Below are positions 37,453-45,979 of a DNA stretch of 64,000 nt, piece after piece. The translations under genes and the position numbers were made by a program. The notes beneath the pieces were generated by a model. That model saw nothing but the letters and a program-made list of their open reading frames with translations. It ran no database searches and was not told the origin of the DNA. How positions within the stretch are numbered: the first letter of the stretch is position 1; each line of letters begins with the position of its first letter. This stretch comes from VXYL01 sp965208525. GTDB taxonomy: Bacteria > Pseudomonadota > Gammaproteobacteria > Pseudomonadales > Azotimanducaceae. The stretch covers positions 3,534,001 to 3,598,000 of the forward strand of contig OZ242340.1 in NCBI GenBank assembly GCA_965208525.1, in the 5' to 3' direction.

Positions 37453-39501
37453 ATGCGCAATGTCGTCCCAGCCCTGCTTGCGGTGGCCCTCGCCGGCGTC
37501 TCTTGCAGCCCGCCTCCTGAGCCGCCGCCACAGTTCGGCTGGCAGGCCATCGAGGCCCGCGGCAGCATCCGGCTGGCGCGACAGCAATGGGCAGGATTCG
37601 ACACTCTGCCGCGTCAGGGACTGCGGCCCGAACACTATGAACGCATCGCCGAGCAGTTTGCGGAGCAGCACGGGTTCAGCGCCGAGTGGGTGGTTGTGCC
37701 CGGCTTCGAGGACCTGCTAGCAAGCGTCGGCAGCGGAGCCGCCGACGTCGTGGTGGCGCCGGTCACGATCACCGAAGCGCGCACCTCGCGACTGCTCTTC
37801 ACCGCACCGCTGACCCATTCGCGGGAGTGGGTGATCGGCACGGCGACGGATGGTCGCTTCGGCATCCCCAAAGGCCGAGCCTTTGCCGAAAGCCTGGCGC
37901 GCCACTATCCAGACGCGGAGGTCACCCTCCTTCCCGACAGCGCCGACCCACTCGACGTGTTGAACCGCATCGAGCAAGGCGAAATCACCGCGTCCATCAT
38001 GGACGAGGCGGCCGCGCGCCGAGCCGTCCACTCAAGCGACGCCGTGAAGCTGCTTCGTGCCCTTCCCGAGACAAGGCATCTCGCCTGGGCGCTGCACCCC
38101 GAAGCGGCCACGCTCAAAGAGCGGCTCGATGCGTTCCTGGCCGAACGCCATGCCATCGACGCCACCCACGAAGTGCGCGACTGGGACGCCATCAAGGCAA
38201 CCGGTTACCTGCGCATGGTCACCGTCACCGGTCCAACCACCTACTACCTCTGGCGCGGCGAGCGGCTCGGCTTCGAGCAGGAACTCGTCGAACTCTTCGC
38301 CAAGGCGCACGGGCTAGAGCTCGAAGTCGTCGTCGCACCGAGTTCCTCGCACCTCGCCGACTGGTTGCTTGAAGGGCGCGGCGACCTCATTTCCGCGAGT
38401 TGGTTCGCCACCCAAGACCGCGTCGATCGGGGGCTCGCATTCTCGGAGCCGTATCTCGAAGTGAAGCAGACCTTTGTCACGGCGCGCAGCCCCATGGATT
38501 CCTTGGAGCAATTGACCAGCCGCGAGGTGGTGGTCAGCGAAGCGTCGAGCCAGGCACACACGCTTGCAGAGATGGCGACATCCATCGGCTTGCAACCGCG
38601 TTTGGTGGATCGCCTTACGACCGCGATTCTGGGCGACGTGGCCACCGGCACCTACGACGCCACGTTGGCGGACAGTCACCTGGCGGAACTTGCGGCCCAA
38701 TTCGACGAAAGGCTCCGTCTCGGCCTGCAGCTAGAGCCACCCGAGGGGCTGCGTTGGGCCGTGCAGAACCAGCACCTAGGGCTCAAGCGGGAACTCGACG
38801 CCTTTCTCGCCCGCGAGCGGCGCGGCTACGACTTCAACGTCCTTTACCGCAAGTACTTCCAGAACGAACGTCGCATGAGGCGCCAGCACGAAGATCGCGT
38901 CACCGGCGACGACCTGTCGCCCTACGACGAGGTAGTGCAGAGCGAAGTGCAGGAAGTGGCCGACGGCGCATTCGACTGGCGCTTGGTGGTGGCGCAGATG
39001 TATCAGGAGAGCGGCTTTGATCCCGACAGTTCCTCCTACGCTGGCGCCCAGGGACTCTTGCAGGTCCTGCCCCGCACGGCGCGCGAGGTGGGAGCCGACC
39101 CAAGCCGCCTGCACGAACCGCGCAGTAACATCCGCGCCGGGGTGCGCTATCTCGAGTGGACCTGGAACCGCTTTCCAGACCTCGCACCCGGCCCGCGGCT
39201 ATGGTTCGCGCTCGCCGCCTACAACGCCGGCGCCGGCCACGTGCGCGAGGCGCGGCGCGTGGCCCGGCAACAGGATCTCGACCCCAACGCCTGGTTCGAC
39301 AACGTCGAACGCGCCATGCTGCTGCTGGCGGAAGAGCCGTGGGCCAGCCAATCCATGCACGGTTACGTCCGCGCCGCCGAACCGGTGCGCTACGTCCGCC
39401 AAATCCGTGACCGCTACCGCGCCTACCTCGACCACTACAGGGTCCTGAACGAAGACCGCCTGGCCTCGGAAAGGCCGCCCCAAGGCACCGCACCGGAATA
39501 G
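37453..39501 (+). CDS. MltF-like lytic transglycosylase with two solute-binding domains
   Basis: 682-residue lipoprotein (lipobox VALAGVSC) that should cleave peptidoglycan. E. coli MltF has one SBP_bac_3 regulatory domain plus SLT and about 518 residues. Here two successive SBP_bac_3-like domains are seen: about 40-265 (GSIRLARQQWAGF, ADVVVAPVTITEARTSRLLFTAP) and about 270-490 (GYLRMVTVTGPTTYYLW, GRGDLISASWFATQDRVDRG). The SLT domain spans about 505-660, with catalytic Glu519 in VVAQMYQESGFDPDSSSYAG and the blocks GLLQVLPRTA and ALAAYNAGAGHV. The second ligand domain is the oddity. A dispersed repeat begins 31 bp after the stop. Confidence 0.87.
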   Translation: MRNVVPALLAVALAGVSCSPPPEPPPQFGWQAIEARGSIRLARQQWAGFDTLPRQGLRPEHYERIAEQFAEQHGFSAEWVVVPGFEDLLASVGSGAADVVVAPVTITEARTSRLLFTAPLTHSREWVIGTATDGRFGIPKGRAFAESLARHYPDAEVTLLPDSADPLDVLNRIEQGEITASIMDEAAARRAVHSSDAVKLLRALPETRHLAWALHPEAATLKERLDAFLAERHAIDATHEVRDWDAIKATGYLRMVTVTGPTTYYLWRGERLGFEQELVELFAKAHGLELEVVVAPSSSHLADWLLEGRGDLISASWFATQDRVDRGLAFSEPYLEVKQTFVTARSPMDSLEQLTSREVVVSEASSQAHTLAEMATSIGLQPRLVDRLTTAILGDVATGTYDATLADSHLAELAAQFDERLRLGLQLEPPEGLRWAVQNQHLGLKRELDAFLARERRGYDFNVLYRKYFQNERRMRRQHEDRVTGDDLSPYDEVVQSEVQEVADGAFDWRLVVAQMYQESGFDPDSSSYAGAQGLLQVLPRTAREVGADPSRLHEPRSNIRAGVRYLEWTWNRFPDLAPGPRLWFALAAYNAGAGHVREARRVARQQDLDPNAWFDNVERAMLLLAEEPWASQSMHGYVRAAEPVRYVRQIRDRYRAYLDHYRVLNEDRLASERPPQGTAPE

Positions 39502-39532
39502 CCCTGCGATTGCCGCCGCCGCGACGCGTCCT

Positions 39533-39650
39533 GCGCGCCCTTGCGGGCGCGTTGGCAGTTCGCTACGCGAACTGCTGGCCTTCGTGCTCGCATTCGCTCG
39601 CAGCTACGGCTAGGAGGTAAGCGCCGTTTCTACGGCGCTTACCTCCTAGC
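39533..39650 (-). repeat. Dispersed hairpin-repeat family 1, copy B
   Basis: On the minus strand it contains the same ordered blocks as copies A and C: TCCTAGCCGTAGCTGCGAGC, GAATGCGAGCACGAAGG, CAGTTCGC GTA GCGAACTG and GCGCCC GCAA GGGCGC. It adds a perfect 17-bp-arm hairpin (39611-39648, TAGGAGGTAAGCGCCGT and complement, four-base loop) at the TCCTAG end. Confidence 0.87.
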
Positions 39651-39811
39651 GTCGCGTCCCGAAAAATGCGTCACCCTTCCGGCTGGGCGCTGGCTGGCGC
39701 ACCGATGCCGGGAAAAAGGAGAATGTGCCGCCCAGACTCTCCCCCGAAAGGTCGGCCGGGACGAGGATTGGGCATCCCGAAGTACGTCGAACTTATGGGA
39801 CGGCACACTAG
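39646..39811 (-). mobile_element. MITE-like element, copy 1
   Basis: 166 bp bounded by imperfect terminal inverted repeats. The minus-strand left end is CTAGTGTGCCGTCCC and the right end, inverted, is CTAGCGTCGCGTCCC. Internal sequence (GTACTTCGGGATGCC near the left, CCAGCC..GAAGGGT near the right) matches copy 2 at 60614-60777. It carries no transposase frame. Its CTAG end overlaps the hairpin of repeat family 1. Confidence 0.72.
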
Positions 39812-39866
39812 CGGCGCGATTGCCAAGGCCCTGTTACGATCCGCGCCTTTGGCAACGGGAGGTCGG

Positions 39867-41219
39867 ATGAGTTCATTGGGCGGCATTGGCGTGGCGGTGG
39901 TCGCCGCGGCATTGATCGGCACATCCTTGCATGGGGTCGCCGAGGAAGCTCCCACACCCGTTGCGTTCACAAACGTCAATGTCATCTCCATGCTCGAAGC
40001 GGGCGTGCAGCCAGATCAGGTCGTGGTGGTCCGCGGCGACACCATCGCCTCCATCGGCTCCGAACTCCCGCCAAACGCCCGGATCATCGATGGCCAAGGC
40101 AGGTTTCTCATCCCTGGCCTCGCCGAAATGCTCGCCAACGTGCCGGATGACCCCGACTACCGCGACGATGTGTTCTTCCTGTGGCTCGCACACGGCGTCA
40201 CGTTCGTGCGTGGCATGTTGGGGCACCCGAGCCATCTGGAACTGCGCCACCAGCTTCGGAGCGGGCAAGTGCTGGGTCCGCGCCTGCTCACCGCGGGCCC
40301 TGCCTTCAGCGGCCGCACCATCTCCGGTCCTTCCGCCTCCGCCTCCATGGCGCGCAGGCAGAAAAGGGCCGGTTACGATTTCCTCAAGATCCACCCCGGG
40401 CTTTCCCGCGACGAATTCGACATCCTCGCCTTCACCGCGAACGACGTGGACATCCCGTTTGGCGGCCACATCACCGAGCGCATGGGACTTGCTGAAAGCC
40501 TCGAGGCCGGCCAACGCTGGATCGACCATCTCGACGGCTACATGCAGGCTCTGGTGCCGGACGTCGCTTCCTATCCCCGCGAGGCCGCCTCGCCCTTCGG
40601 CATGGACCTGGCCCCATACGTGGATAGCGGCCTGATCGAGGGAGTGGTGGCACAAACTAAGGCGTCCGGCGCCGCGGTGGTACCCACCGAAACGCTGCTC
40701 GAGAACTTCGCCAATGCCGCACGATGGCAGGAGATGGCGCGCCGGGAACAGTTCCGCTATGTGCCTGCGGAACTGCGTGAGAGCTATGTGCGAAGTCTGA
40801 GCGGTGCAGCGGAGGCGAGGGGCGCCAACGTTGCTGCCCAAGCACTGACGATCCGCAAGGCGCTGATCAAGGCACTCCACGATGCCGGCGTACCGGTGCT
40901 TTTGGGTTCCGATTCGCCACAGGTCTTCAACGTACCCGGCTTCTCCGCCCACCGAGAGCTCGAGTCCATGGTAGCGGCAGGATTGACGCCCTTCGAGGCC
41001 CTTGCCGCCGGAACCACGGCCCCGGCCGCCTTCTTCGAAACCGCGGAGTGGGGCGCCATCGAGCCGGGCCGCGCCGCCGACCTCGTGCTCCTCGGCGCCA
41101 ATCCGCTGAACGACATCACCGGCAGCAGAACGATCGAGGGCGTAATGGTGCGCGGGCGTTGGCTCGACCGCGCCGAGCTCGACGCTGGACTCGCCGCCCT
41201 CGAGGCGAAGTATCGTTAG
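39867..41219 (+). CDS. Exported amidohydrolase (imidazolonepropionase/prolidase-like)
   Basis: 450 residues from an ATG with GGGAGG upstream. The signal peptide (IGVAVVAAALIGTSLHGVAEE) predicts a periplasmic enzyme. The amidohydrolase fold is shown by VVVRGDTIASIG, FLIPGLAEM, VPVLLGSDSPQVFNVPGFSAHRELESMVAAGLTPFEALAAGT and GAIEPGRAADLVLLGANPLNDI. The usual HxH after the PG motif is replaced by AEM, so the metal site is atypical. FGGHITERMG and the late SDSP aspartate remain. Substrate unknown. It is followed by a cupin gene 28 bp later. Confidence 0.82.
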   Translation: MSSLGGIGVAVVAAALIGTSLHGVAEEAPTPVAFTNVNVISMLEAGVQPDQVVVVRGDTIASIGSELPPNARIIDGQGRFLIPGLAEMLANVPDDPDYRDDVFFLWLAHGVTFVRGMLGHPSHLELRHQLRSGQVLGPRLLTAGPAFSGRTISGPSASASMARRQKRAGYDFLKIHPGLSRDEFDILAFTANDVDIPFGGHITERMGLAESLEAGQRWIDHLDGYMQALVPDVASYPREAASPFGMDLAPYVDSGLIEGVVAQTKASGAAVVPTETLLENFANAARWQEMARREQFRYVPAELRESYVRSLSGAAEARGANVAAQALTIRKALIKALHDAGVPVLLGSDSPQVFNVPGFSAHRELESMVAAGLTPFEALAAGTTAPAAFFETAEWGAIEPGRAADLVLLGANPLNDITGSRTIEGVMVRGRWLDRAELDAGLAALEAKYR

Positions 41220-41247
41220 CGTTCAGACGAACCGGAGGAAGGGGCAA

Positions 41248-41643
41248 ATGGAGCGCAGCAACTGGAACTTCCACATCGCCAGCGCCGATCAGGCGGCCTG
41301 GAGCGAGGGCCTAAGGACCATCTTCGAGTACCGCGATCTCGGCATGAAGGACGCCACCGACGGCGACTACATCGCCCACGTCATCCGCCGCAAGGGCGGC
41401 CATGCCGAAGACGACGTGCAGCAGTGGCATGTGCACGAGTGCACCTTCCAGATGGTCTATGTATTGAATGGCTGGGCCAGGTTCGAGTACGAGGGCGAAG
41501 GCGAGCGCACCATCCGCGCCGGCGACTGCATCAACCAACGCCCCATGATCCGCCACCGCGAAATCGCATGTTCGGACGACTTCGAGGTGCTCGAGATTGT
41601 CTCGCCCGCCGATTTCCGCACCGTCGTCGTGGATGCACCGTAG
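41248..41643 (+). CDS. Cupin-domain protein
   Basis: 131-residue single cupin. The first motif reads WHVHECTFQMVYVLNGWARFEYEGEGE, with two His and a Glu as metal ligands. The second includes GDCINQRPMIRHREIACSDDFEVLEI. Complete ligand set suggests a small metal-dependent enzyme or sensor rather than a structural relic. It follows the exported amidohydrolase closely, so the two may be co-transcribed. Specific reaction unknown. Confidence 0.85.
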   Translation: MERSNWNFHIASADQAAWSEGLRTIFEYRDLGMKDATDGDYIAHVIRRKGGHAEDDVQQWHVHECTFQMVYVLNGWARFEYEGEGERTIRAGDCINQRPMIRHREIACSDDFEVLEIVSPADFRTVVVDAP

Positions 41644-41660
41644 GGACGGACCGAGTTCGT

Positions 41661-41791
41661 CGGTGCGTTCAAGACGGGCGGGGACAAGCTCCGCCCCTGC
41701 GAGGCCCGTGCCGATCCCACCGGTGCGTTCAAGACGAGCCGCGTAAGGGACGGGCCTGCCCCGTGTCGATTTCGTCGGTGCGTTCAAGACG
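41661..41791 (+). repeat. Three spaced copies of a 16-bp motif
   Basis: CGGTGCGTTCAAGACG occurs exactly at 41661-41676, 41721-41736 and 41776-41791 (60 and 55 bp apart), extended by TTCGT before and GGC/AGC after. It lies in the 229-bp gap after the cupin gene. Confidence 0.9.
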
Positions 41792-41840
41792 GGCCTTCCA
41801 TGGAACAAACCACGTAACACCTTGAAAAACCGTGGAAGTG

Positions 41841-41873
41841 CCTCGAAGCCGAGTCCAGACCAACGTGCCGGCC
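41841..41873. repeat. 33-bp repeat, copy 1
   Basis: CCTCGAAGCCGAGTC followed by ACCAACGTGCCGGCC; 30 of 33 bases match the segment at 63430-63462. Touches the stop codon of the enolase-superfamily gene. Confidence 0.7.
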
Positions 41874-42961
41874 TACTCCACCGTCCCCTTGTAGTCGCTG
41901 CGTAGCCGTTCCCAGTCGATCTCGTAGCCGAGGCCCGGTTCTGTCGGGGCGTGAACCATGCCCCCGGTCATGTCGATGTCTTCCACCAAGCCAAAGACGT
42001 TGGAACCGGTGCAGGGGAAGAACTCATAGAACTCGCAGTTCGGCACCGCCATCGTCACGTGCAGGTTGGCGACGTTGTTGAGGGAGTTGCCGCCGTGGTG
42101 GATTTCGCATTTCATGCGAAAGCCCTCCGCCAGATGGCACAGACGCACCAGCGGCGTGATGCCGCCCGTCACCGCCACGTCACCGCGCAGGATGTCGGTG
42201 GCATAGCGGGTGATCCACTGCGTCATGCCGTAGTAGCGACCTGGGGCGAACTCCGTCGCCATGATGGGAATGTCGAGCTTCTCGTTCAGCTTTACATAGC
42301 TGTATAGGTCTTCCTCGGCGAGCGGGTCTTCGTACCAGTAGTAGCGCAAGTCCTCCATTGCCCGCCCCACCCGCACGGCATCCTCGTAGCCGTAGGCCCA
42401 CATGGAGTCGAGCATCAGCTCCATATCGTCGCCCACGGCTTCCCGCACGGCCTTGCAGATCTCGATATCGGCCTTCGGGTCCGAATGCGGGTGGATCTTG
42501 TGTGCAGGGAAGCCGAGTTCCTGAAACTTGAGCGCCTCTTCCTGATACTCCTCCTTCGTCTCCCACCAAGCCGTGCTCGAGTACACGGGCACTGACTCCT
42601 TGCAGGTGCCAAGCAGCCGATGGATGGGTTGCCCCGCGAGCTTGCCGTTGATGTCCCAGAGGCAAATGTCGGCCGCGCCGATGACGCTATTCGGCACGCC
42701 CCGGTTGAGTTTCCACAGTTCCGCCCAGATCGTGCCGATGTCCTGCGGGTTCCGCCCCAGCAGACGCGGCTTGATGGTGTCGATGAGGTAGCCGGCCTGA
42801 TGCTCCGGCCCGCCCAGGAAGGCGTTGCCGGAAACGCCCTCGTCCGTCTCAACCGTCACCACGCCAATCTGCCTGGGCCCGCCAAACCGCATTCCGGCGC
42901 CAACCCGCCAAGGCTCAACCTGCCAGCCGAACACCTCGACCTTTACGTCGGTAATCTGCAT
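41873..42961 (-). CDS. Enolase-superfamily enzyme (mandelate racemase / muconate lactonizing type)
   Basis: 362 residues. N-terminal capping domain, then a TIM barrel with the superfamily's Mg ligands: Asp in LMLDSMWAYGY, Glu in YYWYEDPLAEED and Glu in IMATEFAPG. A general base pattern KIH appears in PAHKIHPHSDP, and a barrel-end histidine in CEIHHGGNS. This makes it a dehydratase or racemase acting on acid sugars or similar alpha-hydroxy acids; exact substrate unknown. It is followed downstream on the minus strand by nothing coupled, and is 62 bp after the quinone oxidoreductase gene. Confidence 0.86.
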   Translation of the reverse strand: MQITDVKVEVFGWQVEPWRVGAGMRFGGPRQIGVVTVETDEGVSGNAFLGGPEHQAGYLIDTIKPRLLGRNPQDIGTIWAELWKLNRGVPNSVIGAADICLWDINGKLAGQPIHRLLGTCKESVPVYSSTAWWETKEEYQEEALKFQELGFPAHKIHPHSDPKADIEICKAVREAVGDDMELMLDSMWAYGYEDAVRVGRAMEDLRYYWYEDPLAEEDLYSYVKLNEKLDIPIMATEFAPGRYYGMTQWITRYATDILRGDVAVTGGITPLVRLCHLAEGFRMKCEIHHGGNSLNNVANLHVTMAVPNCEFYEFFPCTGSNVFGLVEDIDMTGGMVHAPTEPGLGYEIDWERLRSDYKGTVE

Positions 42962-43023
42962 CGCGCCCGCCCCTCAACCATCGCAAAAGAAGCCCCGGAT
43001 TCTGTATCCGGCAGAGCCGCGAT

Positions 43024-43986
43024 TCAAGGCAGCACAATCACCTTGCCGATCACCTCGCGCCGCTCGATCAGCCGCAAGGCGTCGGCGGCCTGATCGATGG
43101 GCAGGCGATGGGAGATGTACGGACGGATTCGACCCGAGCCGAGCCAGTTCATGAGCGTGCGCTGATTGCGTGCCGCCCGCTCCGGGTCCCGCTGCGGCAG
43201 TGCGCCCAAGTTGAAACCGATGGCCTCGGCATCCTTGATGAGCAAGTGGTTGGTCTTCGCGAGCGCCGGCCGGCCGCCGGTGAATCCGACGATGAGGATG
43301 CGACCAAACGGCGCTATGCAACGCGTGGATTCGTCAAAGACATCACCGCCCACCGGGTCATAGATCACATCCGCGCCCAAACCGCCCGTCAGTTCCTTCA
43401 CCTTCTCGCGAAAGCCCTGCGTGTAATCGATGAGGTGGTCCGCACCAAGCTCCTTCGCCACCGCAAGCTTGGCCTCCGTGGACGCGGTGGCTATCACCGT
43501 CGCGCCCATGAGCTTGCCGACGTCCACCGCGGCGAGTCCTACGCCGCCGCCGGCACCGTGCACCAGCAACGTTTCGGTGGCCTGAAGGCGACCTCGCTGC
43601 ATCCCATAGAGCGCAGTCGCGTAGTTGGAGCGGAACGACGCTGCCGCCTCAATGTCCACGCCGTTCGGGATGCGCCGCACCTCACCGGCCTCCACCACAG
43701 CGTGTTCGACGCACCCCGACGACAGCAGCACCACGTCCCCAACGGCCAGATCGGACACGCCATCCCCCACCGCCGTCACGTGCCCCGATGCCTCGCCACC
43801 CAACACGAAGGGCATGGCTGGCTTGTTCTGATACCCGCCCTGCGTCATCAACAGGTCAGCAAACGAGATTCCAGCAGCACCCACCGCCACCCGAACCTGC
43901 CCTGGCCCCGGCTCGCCCGGATCGTCAACCTCCCGAACCACCACGCCATCAGCCCCATCCAACGTCTCGCAAAGCGCCGCCTTCAT
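43024..43986 (-). CDS. NADPH:quinone oxidoreductase-type zinc-less MDR protein
   Basis: 320 residues, the normal size. GroES-like N-terminal half (PGPGQVRVAVGAAGISFADLLMTQGGY). Rossmann half with the nucleotide motif LLVHGAGGGVGLAAVDVGKLMGATVIATAS, then ADVIYDPVGGDVFDESTRCI and GRILIVGFTGG. The structural and catalytic zinc cysteines of alcohol dehydrogenases are absent, as in QOR/crotonase-type reductases. Probably reduces quinones or enoyl substrates with NADPH. Confidence 0.9.
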   Translation of the reverse strand: MKAALCETLDGADGVVVREVDDPGEPGPGQVRVAVGAAGISFADLLMTQGGYQNKPAMPFVLGGEASGHVTAVGDGVSDLAVGDVVLLSSGCVEHAVVEAGEVRRIPNGVDIEAAASFRSNYATALYGMQRGRLQATETLLVHGAGGGVGLAAVDVGKLMGATVIATASTEAKLAVAKELGADHLIDYTQGFREKVKELTGGLGADVIYDPVGGDVFDESTRCIAPFGRILIVGFTGGRPALAKTNHLLIKDAEAIGFNLGALPQRDPERAARNQRTLMNWLGSGRIRPYISHRLPIDQAADALRLIERREVIGKVIVLP

Positions 43987-44073
43987 CTGTCGTGCGTTTC
44001 CCCATGGCCCAAAGAAGGCGGCACTATAGCCGTACAGAAGCCCGCACCGCGCCGCGATCCGGCAAGGGACGGG

Positions 44074-45054
44074 TCAACGCGCAAGCGCCCCCGACGCATC
44101 GAGGGCCGGCGAAACCCTCCTCGCGAAGCCGCGTTCGCTGCGGAACACCAGCAAGGCAGGAACGTCGTGCGTTTCGGCAAAGGCAAGGGAATCAGCGCCA
44201 AGCGCCATCAGGGCTGTCGCCATTGCGTCGGCCTGCATGGCGGTGGGAGCGATCACCGTTGCCGACGCCAGGGTGCCGTCGATGGGCGTGCCGGTGCGGG
44301 CGTCGATGATGTGGGTGGTGCGGACGCCGTCCCGTTCGCCAATCTGGCGGTAATCGCCGGACGTGGCAATGCCGCCCTCGTCCAGAGTGAGCATGCCGGG
44401 AGCGAAGCCCTCGCCCGGGGACTCGATCGCGACTCGCCATGCGCCGCCACCGGGTGCGGCACCGAAGACGCGCAACTCGCCACCAATCTCGACCAGGGCA
44501 GACGTGCAACCGGCGCCGGCGATGAGTTCCGCAACCCGGTCCACCGCGAAACCCTTGGCGATGGAGGAGAGGTCCACCTGCAACGGCGCACGTTTGCGCA
44601 AGGCCGGGGGATGCTCCCGGAACTCGAGCATGCGGTAGTCCACTTGCGCCACTTCATCGGCCAGCGCTGGCCCAGGGCCGAATCCATACTCGTCCACCAG
44701 CGGCAGAGCCGTTACGTCGAACGCACCCTCGGTGGCGTCTGATACCACGGCAGCCGCAGCCACCACCTGCACCATGTCAGCCGAGATGCCGAACCACTCG
44801 CCTGGCGGGGCACGGTTGAAGCGCGAGAGGCTCGAGTCCGGCACCCAGGTGGACATCTCCTGCACCACCTCGTCGAGAACGGTCGCGACCCGCGCTTGGG
44901 GCAACCCATCCGGACACCCTTCCGCCAGAACGCGATAGCGAGTGCCCATCGTTGCACCGGAAAGCGAGTCGGGACCGCAGCCGGTCAGCGTTCCCAAGCT
45001 GACCAGCACAACCAGCCCCGACACGGTCCGCCACAACGCCCTGATCAAGGCACC
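44074..45054 (-). CDS. apbE: FAD:protein FMN transferase (ApbE)
   Basis: Periplasmic lipoprotein that attaches FMN covalently to Thr residues of flavoproteins such as RnfG/NqrC-type subunits. 326 residues from an ATG at 45052-45054; five codons upstream there is a second start. Signal and lipobox SLGTLTGC, then ATMGTRYRV, STWVPDSSLSRFNR, VDLSSIAKGFAVDRV, ALVEIGGELRVFG, and TTHIIDARTGTP, the usual conserved blocks. No Rnf/Nqr genes lie in the window, but the electron-transfer genes at 55-59 kb suggest a flavoprotein-using envelope. Divergent from an enoyl-CoA hydratase gene. Confidence 0.94.
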   Translation of the reverse strand, partial: GALIRALWRTVSGLVVLVSLGTLTGCGPDSLSGATMGTRYRVLAEGCPDGLPQARVATVLDEVVQEMSTWVPDSSLSRFNRAPPGEWFGISADMVQVVAAAAVVSDATEGAFDVTALPLVDEYGFGPGPALADEVAQVDYRMLEFREHPPALRKRAPLQVDLSSIAKGFAVDRVAELIAGAGCTSALVEIGGELRVFGAAPGGGAWRVAIESPGEGFAPGMLTLDEGGIATSGDYRQIGERDGVRTTHIIDARTGTPIDGTLASATVIAPTAMQADAMATALMALGADSLAFAETHDVPALLVFRSERGFARRVSPALDASGALAR

Positions 45055-45129
45055 CATCTGCCACAACACCCCGCCCCGCCTGTTCTACAATCCGCCGCTC
45101 GTTCGAATCAACCCATCAAGGGGAGGCAC

Positions 45130-45900
45130 ATGCCCGAATTCTGCAAGGTCGACAAGGCCGATCACATCATGACCGTGACCCTCAATCGTCCGGAGCGGCT
45201 CAACGCCCTGCATCCCCCGGCCAATGCCGAGCTTGGCGAGGTGTTCGACGAGTTCGCAAGCGACGACGACATGTGGGTGGCCATCGTCACCGGCGAGGGT
45301 CGCGGCTTCAGCGCCGGCAACGACCTTCGCTACCAGGCCGAAGGGGGCGAAAGGGTGCCGGCGCCCAAGGGCTTCGGCGGCCTTTCCAGCAGGTTCGACC
45401 TCACCAAGCCCGTCTATGCCGCCGTGAACGGCGTGGCGATGGGCGGCGGCTTCGAGATTGCGCTGTCCTGCGACATCATCATTGCCTCCGAGAGCGCGGT
45501 TTTCGCGCTGCCCGAACCGAAGGTGGGTCTTGCGGCGCTGGCCGGCGGACTGCAACGACTGCCGCGGCAGATCGGCTCCAAGCGCGCGCTTGGCATGATC
45601 CTCACCGGCCGACACGTCTCGGCGCAGGAGGGCTACGAACTCGGCTTCGTCAACGCCGTCGTCCCGCACGACAAGCTCATGGAAGAGACCATGCGCTGGG
45701 TGCAGATGACGCTCGAATGCGCCCCGCTCTCCATCCGCGCCAGCAAGGACGTGGTCTATCGCAGTCTCGACATGGAGTCGCTCCAAGAGTCCATGGCTGT
45801 GCGCTACGACTCCGTAGGGGCGCTGAACCAGAGCCAGGACTTCATCGAAGGCCCCCGCGCCTTCGCCGAGAAGCGCCCGCCCAACTGGCAGGGCCGCTAG
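45130..45900 (+). CDS. Enoyl-CoA hydratase/isomerase
   Basis: 256-residue crotonase-fold enzyme from an ATG with GGGGAGG upstream. The oxyanion-hole and CoA-binding blocks are GRGFSAGNDL and NGVAMGGGFEIALSCDIIIASE. PEPKVGLAALAGGLQRLPRQIG carries the glutamate region. The C-terminal FIEGPRAFAEKRPPNW is typical. Expected to hydrate a 2-enoyl-CoA; specificity unknown. Confidence 0.92.
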   Translation: MPEFCKVDKADHIMTVTLNRPERLNALHPPANAELGEVFDEFASDDDMWVAIVTGEGRGFSAGNDLRYQAEGGERVPAPKGFGGLSSRFDLTKPVYAAVNGVAMGGGFEIALSCDIIIASESAVFALPEPKVGLAALAGGLQRLPRQIGSKRALGMILTGRHVSAQEGYELGFVNAVVPHDKLMEETMRWVQMTLECAPLSIRASKDVVYRSLDMESLQESMAVRYDSVGALNQSQDFIEGPRAFAEKRPPNWQGR

Positions 45901-45979
45901 GGAAAGGCCTGATCGAGTCCGTTGGTGCGGCGTGCGCGCCCCCGGACTCGAATCGCCGCGAGACGCTTCGCCATCCAAG

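Larger units (their letters stand above)
39502..39866. other. Intergenic region filled by two repeat elements
   Basis: 365 bp holding a minus-strand copy of repeat family 1 (39533-39650) followed directly by a MITE-like element (39646-39811). Only the last ~55 bp look unique and must contain the promoter and ribosome-binding site (GGGAGG) of the amidohydrolase gene. Confidence 0.7.

Noticed and set aside
41661..41791. CRISPR array
   Set aside because: Only three 16-bp repeats with uneven spacing and no cas genes in the window.
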